NCBI GenBank assembly: GCA_021152555.1
Contig: JAGKVE010000043.1
Coordinates: 1-22,405 of the forward strand
Origin: Bacteroidia bacterium
Lineage (GTDB): Bacteria > Bacteroidota > Bacteroidia > Bacteroidales > Paludibacteraceae
Direction of reading: 5' to 3'
DNA length: 22,405 nucleotides
Made by a program: the position numbers and the translations under genes. Numbering within the stretch: position 1 is the first letter of the stretch; each line of letters begins with the position of its first letter. The notes beneath the pieces were generated by a model. The model worked only from the letters and a program-made list of their open reading frames with translations, did no database searches and had not been told where the DNA came from. Of this stretch, positions 14,127-21,105 are shown piece by piece.

Positions 14127-16007
14127 TTACAATATATAAATGGTTTCGTCGCCGCAGATGTTGCGGATTTTGAGGCGGAGAGGTTTGGCTTCGGAACAGA
14201 TGGTGGCATCCCAGAAATCCGAGGTTTTGATACCGCTACGTGTAACATAGCCGAGACGGTCAATCTTGATCTCCGCGTCGCTGTGCCACGGTGCTTTGGG
14301 GTCGGCTGTGGTACAATCAAGGCTGAGCCATTCGATGGTTTCCAAGCCTTCCTCGCTAATCTCCAGCGGTTTGAAGTCTTTGCCTTTTTGCAAGGCTTGC
14401 TGCTGTCCTTTAAGGTTGACTTCGTCTATCTTACGCAGTACACGGTCGGAATGGAAGTGCTTGAGCGTCAGCTTCCAACCTCCATATAGATCTTCGTGGC
14501 TCTCTGCCAACTCCCACTCGGCATTGTCTTCAATAACCACATCGTCCAATACTTGTTTGAGGTCACGCAATTCTATCTCAATGGTTGTACGGTCGTTGTT
14601 CTCGTGAATGAAGTCCTCTATCTCCTTTCGGTCGATGATGTCAATATAATAGACGATGACACGTTTGGTATCTTCCGGCAGATCGGGTAATGCTTCACGA
14701 ATGATACGGTTCATCAGCGGCTTGTCCAAAAGGCGAGTTGTACTGTCCATGAGGTTCGGCAGATAAACAGGCATCATTCCGTATTTGGTATCCACAATAC
14801 TGCCTTCCCAGAACTTGTCCAAGGCGTCTTCATTTCGCAGCCCTTTGATAAGCGATTTGAGTTTATGCATCGTTTGCACGGGATTGCGATAGAGAGACAC
14901 ACCGTCTTTTATTTCAAGCACTTCAAACTCAGCCTTATTCGCTAACAATCGGTCACGCACAGTCTGAATACTATTGACACCTATATCGCAATGAATGAAA
15001 CGTCGTCCTAACTTGTTCGCTACCGCCGCAGTCACTCCACTACCGCCAAAGAAATCAGCAACCAACATGCCTTCATTACTACTGGCTTGAATAACACGCT
15101 CCAATAAAGCTTCTGGCTTTTGAGTTGCATATCCAACAGGTTCATTTTTATCTGCTGGCTGCAACATGGGCAAACGCCATATATCATCCAATATACGCTC
15201 ATCCGATTCACGATACATTACATTTCCCTCTTCATCCCTTGCATTAACCATTTTTCCGTCAACTTTCTTTCGTACTAATTGCTTGACAGATTCAGCGCGT
15301 TTTTCAGTTAAAAGGTTAAATATAGTATCCTCAGCAGATGATTTGGCATATAACAATATGGTATCATGTGAACGTGTAAACAGCGGCTTTCTCTTGTCCG
15401 GCATTTTGTTGTAATAGTACCACACAATCTCATTCTTGAAGTTATCCTCTCCAAAGATTTCATCCATAAGGATCTTCACATAGTGCCCTATATGCCAATC
15501 GAGGTGTACATAGATGCTGGCTTCGTCAGACATGACGCTTTTAATCGCCATGAGGTTTTCGTACATCCAGTTGAGATAACGTTCTTTATCCCACACATCA
15601 CCGTACATCTTTTCCTCGAAGGCTTTCAGTTCTTCTATGTCTAATTCGCTTTCAGCTTGTTCGATGGCTTTAGCCACCAATGGATTACGACGGATATACA
15701 CTTTCTTTGCGTAGTCAGCTCCGGAAGCAAAAGGCGGATCAATATATACTAAATCCACTTGGATACCTTGCTCTTTGAGGTATGCACATGCCGATAGACA
15801 TTCGCCACGGATAATCTTGTTTTGATTAGGATTCGTGCCGATGGTCTCTTTGGTTTCCATCTCATAGAGTGGCATACCTCGTTCGATACGCTCAACCACT
15901 TGGTCGTTGTCCCGATAGCGCAACACGCGTTTGGTACGCACGAAATTGTCTAAGATTGCTTGTCCTTCCAGTGTGTTCGGAAAGTAAGGAACATATTTGA
16001 TTGCCAT
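14127..16007 (-). CDS. mod: Type III restriction-modification system, adenine methyltransferase (Mod)
   Basis: A 626-aa DNA methyltransferase of the beta class. The catalytic motif IV is DPPF (residues 90-93, in VDLVYIDPPFASGADY), the AdoMet-binding motif I is FFGGSG (319-324), and TQKPEALLERVI (295-306) is motif X just before it. Motif IV preceding motif I with the target-recognition region between is the beta order seen in type III Mod subunits. The enzyme methylates adenine at N6 in a short asymmetric site and, with Res, guides cleavage. A long C-terminal part (about 280 residues) follows motif I. Mod starts 13 bases after the res stop and the TrlF gene follows it by 18 bases, so the three form one operon. 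The recognition sequence cannot be read from the protein. Confidence 0.92.
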   Translation of the reverse strand: MAIKYVPYFPNTLEGQAILDNFVRTKRVLRYRDNDQVVERIERGMPLYEMETKETIGTNPNQNKIIRGECLSACAYLKEQGIQVDLVYIDPPFASGADYAKKVYIRRNPLVAKAIEQAESELDIEELKAFEEKMYGDVWDKERYLNWMYENLMAIKSVMSDEASIYVHLDWHIGHYVKILMDEIFGEDNFKNEIVWYYYNKMPDKRKPLFTRSHDTILLYAKSSAEDTIFNLLTEKRAESVKQLVRKKVDGKMVNARDEEGNVMYRESDERILDDIWRLPMLQPADKNEPVGYATQKPEALLERVIQASSNEGMLVADFFGGSGVTAAVANKLGRRFIHCDIGVNSIQTVRDRLLANKAEFEVLEIKDGVSLYRNPVQTMHKLKSLIKGLRNEDALDKFWEGSIVDTKYGMMPVYLPNLMDSTTRLLDKPLMNRIIREALPDLPEDTKRVIVYYIDIIDRKEIEDFIHENNDRTTIEIELRDLKQVLDDVVIEDNAEWELAESHEDLYGGWKLTLKHFHSDRVLRKIDEVNLKGQQQALQKGKDFKPLEISEEGLETIEWLSLDCTTADPKAPWHSDAEIKIDRLGYVTRSGIKTSDFWDATICSEAKPLRLKIRNICGDETIYIL

Positions 16008-16020
16008 AATGGTATAATTG

Positions 16021-18837
16021 TTACATGTTAAAGAATTGGTGGATAGCCTCTACGGTCTTCTGTCTGCGCTGCTCGGCTGTGAGCGTGTCTTCGAGATAGA
16101 GGAAGTCAAACCGTTTGTAGCCAAACTTCTCGTTGTTCTTGCGAATAAACTCGGTCTCCATAAACGCCTTTTTGTCCGCAAATGCAGGTGCAAAGCCTTC
16201 GCCTTTAGTCTCGATGATAATTACTTTGTCGATCTCGTTCGCTTCGTTACGGCTGAGCAAAAGGAAGTCAGGCACATACTTACCAATATAATTCCATCGC
16301 GTGCCATTTCTTTTGTAGCAGTTAATTTTGAACTCGGTAAGTGTGTCGTCACCGTTGAAATAGAGTTCAAGTGCTTTGCCATGAATGAGCGGCAGTATTT
16401 CCGTGGAGAAATAATCAATCTCCAGTTGACTATCAAAGCGATAAGGCAGATAGTGGTATGTCTGATTGCGCTCCGGGTGAGGATCTGATTGCGGTTTGAG
16501 TGCAGAGACATCTATTCCCATTGCCTTCAGTTCTTCCATCTTGGCGATTACTTCCGGCTTCAATTCCACTTGTGCAGGTTTGTTGTCCCACTCAATGATG
16601 TCATGTACTTCTTGTTGTGAGGGATAGAACCGACCGAAATCCTCAATAGGAGAAATCAGTTTCTCTATTTGCAACAACGCGGCGTGTTGCGGTACTACTT
16701 CTTCCGTTACTTTGAAATCACGCAAAGGCGCAAATGCCTGACGAATCAGCGAACGTATTTGTTGATGGTCATGCTTGGGCGTTAACTGGTCGTAGATAGC
16801 CCGCAGTTCCGTTTCACAGGTTTTGAGTTGTGCCACAGTCAACGTACCGAAACTCTCTTTGGCTATCTGCTGTAACCACCATTGGAAAGCAGGTAGTTGT
16901 GAGCCTTCCGTCTCTTGCTCATACGAGCCAATAATCTTGCCCTCCATGTTCTGTTGGTGGACTAATGCGGCAGACTTTGCAACAAGGATTGATTCCTCTT
17001 GCAGCCTTGCGTGCGGGTCATTGGCTTCATCAATGATAAGCGTTTCGTAACTCACTTTGAGTTGGAAGAAGTCAATCGGCGGCACTTGCACACACTCCAT
17101 ACGTGAGAAACGGTCAATCAACGGACGTTGCGAAACAGGCTTGCTGCTAAACTCTTGGAGCGTTATATTCTGCTGTTGTTGTAACTGCTTGTTGAGCGTG
17201 TCGGCATTGAACTTGTTAAGCCATACAATCGCTGTTTCCTGATTGTGCTTGACTACCTGACGCAAGCAACGGCAGGTAGTCTGTAATACCATATTCGTCG
17301 GGCACACACCTTTTTGCGGAAGGATAACACCCGTGAGGCTCTTACAATCCCATCCCTCTTTACCGATTTGGACGAGAAGAACCACGCGCACCTTGCTAAA
17401 CGACAAATCCAAAGAAGCAAAAGCGGTTTCAGCTCCCTCGGGTTGTGGATATTGTTTATTACCTCCGTGGTATTTGAGAATAGCTTCCGTCGGGTTGAGT
17501 CCGTAGAAAGAAACAAGTTCAGCCACCAACGGATAGACGGTCTCTTCCAGCGTCTCAATTTGTCCGCAATAGATAGCCAACTTGGCGCAAGTACCATTAG
17601 CATAAACGGTGTCACAATACTTGTCAAAGAACTCCTTGACACCGCTTTTGACAATCGTTAGAGTATCATTGTCGGCAAATTTAACTTCGGGCGTTTTCAG
17701 GAAGTTGCCAATACCATTAATGAGCGGATAGTAATACACCACGTTTGCGAGGTCGGTGTTCTTGATGGCAAACTCATCGGAAAACAGTACTTTCTCCGCA
17801 CTCTCCAGATAAGGCGTACCGGAAAAACCAAGCACAGAATTGAAGGTGTGTTGCTCCGTCCATTTGTTTACCACCTGACGCAACTTGATTTCGCCATCGG
17901 CGGCATGGTGTACCTCGTCAATATAAATAGCGAGATTCGGGAGTTTGCCTATTAGAACACGCAACTCATTGGCAAGTTCCATTCGTTTGAGTTCATCATC
18001 CGAGTACAAGGACGTGTCTTTGTCCTTGTCCATTCGGTCAAGAATCACTTTCTCGGCATTCGTAATCGCTACCAAGCCCATAAGATCCTCCAAGGGCTGA
18101 TGGTTGTTAATCTTCTGCGCGTTGGGGTTCTTGATACGGTTGCTCTTGTTCGCTGATTTCTGCTCATCCAAAATCTCAAACTTTATCAGCCGTTTGAGTT
18201 GGGAGGCTGTTGGTTCCGGTATGATCCAACTTGGGTCAAATTCCTGTATATGCTTCAAACTCGGCACAATAGAGGATTTCAAGCCGGAAGGAGCCATCAC
18301 CATGAAATTATGCGCAAAGGCAGGATTGTCAGGCTCGTTCTGCGCAAAATACAAATCCAGATAGATGAACGCCGCCATCAGATAGGTTTTGCCTGCACCC
18401 ATCGGCAGACTGAATAGATAATCGGTGTAGGTGACGCCATAGAAAATCTTTTTGAATGTCGCCTCGTAATCTATTTCGTTTGCGTGCTGCTTGATATATT
18501 TCTCCAGTTCCGGCGCAAGTTGTTTGCCGTTCTTATCTTGGAGACGTGCGTATTGGAAGAGCGCAACAGCGGCGGGTGTTGTGTTGAATATCTGACGAGC
18601 CGTCTCGGTCAGTTCCACCTGCCCGATATTCGTATCATTGAACCGCCCATCTGTAAATAGTTTCCACAAAGGCTGGTTGCCGCACGCTATCTTCAAAAAC
18701 AGATACGTCTTGATAGCTTCCAACTGTGCGTCACGCATCATGCCGCGCTGCTCAATGTATTTGAGCAACTCGCTTACTGTGCACTCGTTGGAGTTCAGCC
18801 ACTCGTTCCGCTTCTTTTCTATCAGTTTATAAAACAT
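16021..18837 (-). CDS. res: Type III restriction-modification system, endonuclease/helicase (Res)
   Basis: A 938-aa restriction subunit. The superfamily 2 helicase core is clear: Walker A PMGAGKT (145-151), the DEVH box (307-310, IDEVHH), motif III SGTPY from residue 339, a later GKEGWDC segment, and motif VI LQTTCRCLRQ, with Cys where Gly is usual but both arginines kept. The C-terminus has a PD-(D/E)xK nuclease site: P856-D857 and E876-T-K878. The type III enzyme uses ATP hydrolysis to move or switch along DNA between two unmethylated sites facing each other, then cuts about 25-27 bases away. The ATG at 18837 lies about 100 bases after a promoter at 18944-18975, and mod follows 13 bases later. 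All key residues are present, so it is likely active. Confidence 0.93.
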   Translation of the reverse strand: MFYKLIEKKRNEWLNSNECTVSELLKYIEQRGMMRDAQLEAIKTYLFLKIACGNQPLWKLFTDGRFNDTNIGQVELTETARQIFNTTPAAVALFQYARLQDKNGKQLAPELEKYIKQHANEIDYEATFKKIFYGVTYTDYLFSLPMGAGKTYLMAAFIYLDLYFAQNEPDNPAFAHNFMVMAPSGLKSSIVPSLKHIQEFDPSWIIPEPTASQLKRLIKFEILDEQKSANKSNRIKNPNAQKINNHQPLEDLMGLVAITNAEKVILDRMDKDKDTSLYSDDELKRMELANELRVLIGKLPNLAIYIDEVHHAADGEIKLRQVVNKWTEQHTFNSVLGFSGTPYLESAEKVLFSDEFAIKNTDLANVVYYYPLINGIGNFLKTPEVKFADNDTLTIVKSGVKEFFDKYCDTVYANGTCAKLAIYCGQIETLEETVYPLVAELVSFYGLNPTEAILKYHGGNKQYPQPEGAETAFASLDLSFSKVRVVLLVQIGKEGWDCKSLTGVILPQKGVCPTNMVLQTTCRCLRQVVKHNQETAIVWLNKFNADTLNKQLQQQQNITLQEFSSKPVSQRPLIDRFSRMECVQVPPIDFFQLKVSYETLIIDEANDPHARLQEESILVAKSAALVHQQNMEGKIIGSYEQETEGSQLPAFQWWLQQIAKESFGTLTVAQLKTCETELRAIYDQLTPKHDHQQIRSLIRQAFAPLRDFKVTEEVVPQHAALLQIEKLISPIEDFGRFYPSQQEVHDIIEWDNKPAQVELKPEVIAKMEELKAMGIDVSALKPQSDPHPERNQTYHYLPYRFDSQLEIDYFSTEILPLIHGKALELYFNGDDTLTEFKINCYKRNGTRWNYIGKYVPDFLLLSRNEANEIDKVIIIETKGEGFAPAFADKKAFMETEFIRKNNEKFGYKRFDFLYLEDTLTAEQRRQKTVEAIHQFFNM

Positions 18838-18943
18838 ATTGTTGTGTTATGCTAATTCTCTCCTTCTTTCCCCTGCCCGTTCCTTTTGGGGCTATATCTT
18901 CCATACTCCATAATTACTTTCTTTTTTCTGCGCAAAACTTGCG

Positions 18944-18975
18944 CAAAGTTACACAAAAAATCTGAAATATGCAAA
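18944..18975 (-). promoter_or_regulatory. Bacteroidota-type promoter of the res-mod-TrlF operon
   Basis: On the minus strand TTTG (18972-18975), a 20-base spacer and TAACTTTG (18944-18951) match the phylum's promoter pattern exactly. Transcription would begin around 18937, about 100 bases before the res ATG. This 5' UTR has no obvious hairpin apart from TTGCGCAAGTTTTGCGCA, a short repeated GCGCAA element just downstream of the -7 box. Confidence 0.78.
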
Positions 18976-19042
18976 AAAATGGACGATAATCTGTCTAATA
19001 TCTCAATTTTGAAGGGAAATTAAAGGGAAATAGCGGATAAGT

Positions 19043-19434
19043 GTCGGCAATTAGCCGACGTAATGCGAAGAAGAGCACAGGAGGGGCGCCGGAGCGGGTG
19101 TGGGGATGCCGTCAACTAGACGGCGTAATTCGAAGAAGGGCACAGAAAAGGCGAGCGGGAATGTCGGCAGATAGCCGACATAATACGAAGAAGAAGTGTG
19201 GAGAGGCACAGGAGCGGGTGTGGGGATGCCGTCAACTAGACGGCGTAATTCGAAGAAGGGCACAGAAAAGGCGAGCGGGAATGTCGGCAGATAGCCGACT
19301 TAATTCGAAGAAGAAGTGTGGGAGAGGCACAGGAGCGGGTGTGGGGATGCCGTCAAATAGACGGCGTAATTCGAAGAAGGGCACAGAAAAGGCGAGCGGG
19401 AATGTCGGCAGATAGCCGACATAATACGAAGAAG
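19043..19434. repeat. Left REP hairpin array: seven units in a 120-bp tandem
   Basis: Seven hairpin units start at 19043, 19108, 19163, 19228, 19283, 19349 and 19404. Each has a 6-bp stem, a 5-base loop of the form A-N-N-T-A, and the tail GTAAT-N-CGAAGAAG (or ATAAT/TTAAT). Stem GTCGGC/GCCGAC (type A) alternates with GCCGTC/GACGGC (type B). An A and a B unit with their spacers repeat every 120-121 bases, about three and a quarter times, like the BIME clusters of enterobacterial REP elements. Stem differences change both partners. A partial tail (AATACGAAGAAG) lies near 19452. Confidence 0.9.
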
Positions 19435-19472
19435 AGAATTTAGAAGAGAAATACGAAGAAGGGAAGAAAAGA

Positions 19473-20495
19473 TCAGCGAGCGGAGATTTCCTCTGCCATT
19501 TGATTGAGGGCGACGCACTCGGCGCGAGTAATCGTGCGTTTATCGGGATCGTGCGTCCAGGGAGAGAGGATGAGCAGACGGCCTGCGGCTACGGCATCGA
19601 AGAGGAGGTCGGAGGGTTTGAAATAATTGTCGAAGCCGTTGTCGGAGAGGTAGATGATATAGCGATTGTCGCGAAGGAGGGCATGGAGCACTTCCTGTTC
19701 ATCGCGAGAGATGAAGGGCGAGACCATGACCGTGCCTTTGGAGGCGGCATCGAGACAGGCGGCTTTGTAGTCTTTGAGGGGCTGGTCGTAGCCATGTTCG
19801 GCGGCATCCTTGACCCACATGCTGCGTACGTGGACGGGCTTGCGGAACTGCTCCATGAGGACGCCGATATTACCGACGGCATCGTAGGCGCGACCGTTAA
19901 TCTCGACATTGTGTTGGACGCAGAAGAAGCCGGGTTTGAGGCGCTTGGTAGCTAGGCGAGCGGGGTTCATGTCGAGATAGCGGATAGCGGTGGGTAATTG
20001 GCGGTACTGCGACATAGGGCGGAGGAAAGGCTTGTCTGTGAAGACAGGCGAGAGGGCATAGAAAGCGTCGTTGCCAATCTGCGTGCGGAGTAAGGCGGGG
20101 TTGGTGTAATAAACTGAGCTATCAGCCAATGAGGATAGTGCAAATGAATAGGCGCGACCGAGTGTGCGGGCTGCCCGCCAGAAGCCGGTAATGACAGAAG
20201 AGATACCTTTCTTCATCGCCCGACGGACGTACAAGATCGCGTGCAGGTGGTTGGGCATGAGGCAGAAATGGAGCACTTGTACCTCGGGATAGAACTTCGG
20301 TATACGGAGCAGGCGATCAACGACCGCATTACCGAGATTGGTGCGCTTCACGAAGGCCTGCATGGGGTCGTTATCGGGGATGACGAGTTCGCCGAAAAGC
20401 GGCTGGCGAGAGGGGAGGACCATGGTGACATGATACAAACCGGCGCCTTTCCACACCGTGTCGGGTTGTTGCCATTGCCATGTGTCGTGATCCAT
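19473..20495 (-). CDS. REP-associated tyrosine transposase (RAYT) with long C-terminal domain
   Basis: A 340-aa protein. Residues 1 to about 185 are an IS200-like Y1 nuclease domain: GLYHVTMVLPSRQPLFG at the start, HFCLMPNHLHAILYV with the HUH metal site (H83-L-H85), and IRYLDMNPARLATKRL, where Y173 is a candidate catalytic tyrosine. RAYTs cut single-stranded DNA next to REP hairpins. Typical RAYTs end soon after the NP motif; here about 150 more residues follow, with GTVMVSPFISRDEQEVLHAL, LLFDAVAAGRLLILSPW and ECVALNQMAEEI, a pattern that recalls the Rossmann-like fold of DprA/LOG proteins. I prefer the ATG at 20495; a TTG at 20519 adds eight residues. A promoter lies at 20548-20579, and matching hairpins flank both sides. 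The family is sure; the C-terminal domain is inferred. Confidence 0.88.
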   Translation of the reverse strand: MDHDTWQWQQPDTVWKGAGLYHVTMVLPSRQPLFGELVIPDNDPMQAFVKRTNLGNAVVDRLLRIPKFYPEVQVLHFCLMPNHLHAILYVRRAMKKGISSVITGFWRAARTLGRAYSFALSSLADSSVYYTNPALLRTQIGNDAFYALSPVFTDKPFLRPMSQYRQLPTAIRYLDMNPARLATKRLKPGFFCVQHNVEINGRAYDAVGNIGVLMEQFRKPVHVRSMWVKDAAEHGYDQPLKDYKAACLDAASKGTVMVSPFISRDEQEVLHALLRDNRYIIYLSDNGFDNYFKPSDLLFDAVAAGRLLILSPWTHDPDKRTITRAECVALNQMAEEISAR

Positions 20496-20547
20496 ACTAC
20501 CGAATTTTCTCTGCCACAAAGGCGCGATTATTTTTCAAATTCTGGTG

Positions 20548-20579
20548 CAAAGGTACGAAAAAATCCGCACATACGCAAG
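20548..20579 (-). promoter_or_regulatory. Bacteroidota-type promoter of the RAYT gene
   Basis: On the minus strand CTTG (20576-20579), 20 bases and TACCTTTG (20548-20555) match the phylum's promoter pattern. Transcription would begin near 20541, about 46 bases before the ATG. It sits between the right hairpin array and the gene, so the right array is outside the transcript. Confidence 0.72.
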
Positions 20580-20604
20580 AGAAAAATGCAGATTTATATG
20601 AAAT

Positions 20605-20789
20605 GCCGTCAACTAGACGGCGTAATTCAAAGAAGGGAGATTGTGCGGGCGTGGGAATGTCGGCAGCTAGCCGACGTAATACGAAGAAGAGCGGAAATGG
20701 AGATGTCGTCAACTAGACGACGTAATGCGAAGAAGGGAGATTGCGCGGGCGTGGGGATTTCGTCAACTAGACGACGTAATTCGAAGAAG
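20605..20789. repeat. Right REP hairpin array: four units
   Basis: Units start at 20605 (stem GCCGTC/GACGGC), 20659 (GTCGGC/GCCGAC), 20705 (GTCGTC/GACGAC) and 20759 (TTCGTC/GACGAC, outermost pair broken), each with an A-N-N-T-A loop and the tail GTAAT-N-C(G/A)AAGAAG. Spacing is 46-54 bases, with a repeated spacer GGGAGATTG(T/C)GCGGGCGTGGG. The third stem type is absent from the left array. Confidence 0.9.
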
Positions 20790-20955
20790 AAACAGAGAAC
20801 GTCTGCACCGCGAGACATCATCTAAACGGCTAAAGAAGCCCAAGGGTAGCGCAGGGGTATAGCAAGGGTATAGCAACCCTATACGTTTAGAGCGAAACAA
20901 ACGGGTAAATTGAGCGATGTGGGCGGCCGATCATACTTGAAAAGACACTATAGGC

Positions 20956-21105
20956 ATAAACAAAAAGAAAGCGGACTCCAACGGAATCCGCTTTTCTTAT
21001 ACACGCGTGTGTACGCGTTCCTTATTACCACGCTGTTCCCAACATGCGGAGGTAGGATTTGTATCGCCACTGAGCGTTCTCCTGAGCGGCGGCGAAGAGT
21101 TCGTC
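20956..21105 (-). repeat. Right copy of the nifJ 3'-end direct repeat (att-like)
   Basis: This is the counterpart of 6851-7004, in the same orientation. It spans the nifJ terminator, the palindrome CGCGTGTGTACGCG just after the stop codon, and the last codons of the intact gene. Beyond about 21105 the two copies no longer match, which fixes one edge of the duplication inside the coding sequence. Confidence 0.75.
20961..20999 (-). terminator. Rho-independent terminator of nifJ
   Basis: The stem AAAGCGGA/TCCGCTTT (20968-20975 with 20987-20994) is extended by partial pairing. Read on the minus strand it is followed by CTTTTTGTTTAT. It lies about 25-60 bases after the nifJ stop codon. Confidence 0.75.

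Larger units (their letters stand above)
19043..20789. mobile_element. RAYT/REP unit (REPtron-like)
   Basis: A transposase gene of the REP-associated tyrosine type (19473-20495) is flanked by seven hairpin repeats on its left and four on its right, all in the same orientation and sharing the tail CGAAGAAG. This is the arrangement named REPtron in gammaproteobacteria. The unit sits at the right end of the accessory island, between res and the nifJ terminator. Confidence 0.82.

Noticed and set aside
17263..17320. Loss of function of Res because motif VI has Cys in place of Gly
   Set aside because: Both arginines and the leading Gln of motif VI are kept, and all other helicase and nuclease residues are intact, so I do not call it inactive.
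19041..19415. An open frame of 124 codons with a 40-aa repeat on the plus strand
   Set aside because: The period of 120 bases is a multiple of three, so the REP hairpin array produces a repeated peptide by chance. The composition (very Arg, Gly and Lys rich) and the palindromes show it is the repeat array, not a gene.
19043..19434. Possible CRISPR array
   Set aside because: The 'spacers' are themselves repeated copies, the repeat units are of two alternating types, and no cas gene is nearby. REP/BIME structure explains everything.
7005..20955. A full prophage
   Set aside because: No integrase, terminase, capsid, portal or tail gene is present; only a small lysis-like cassette has phage character.
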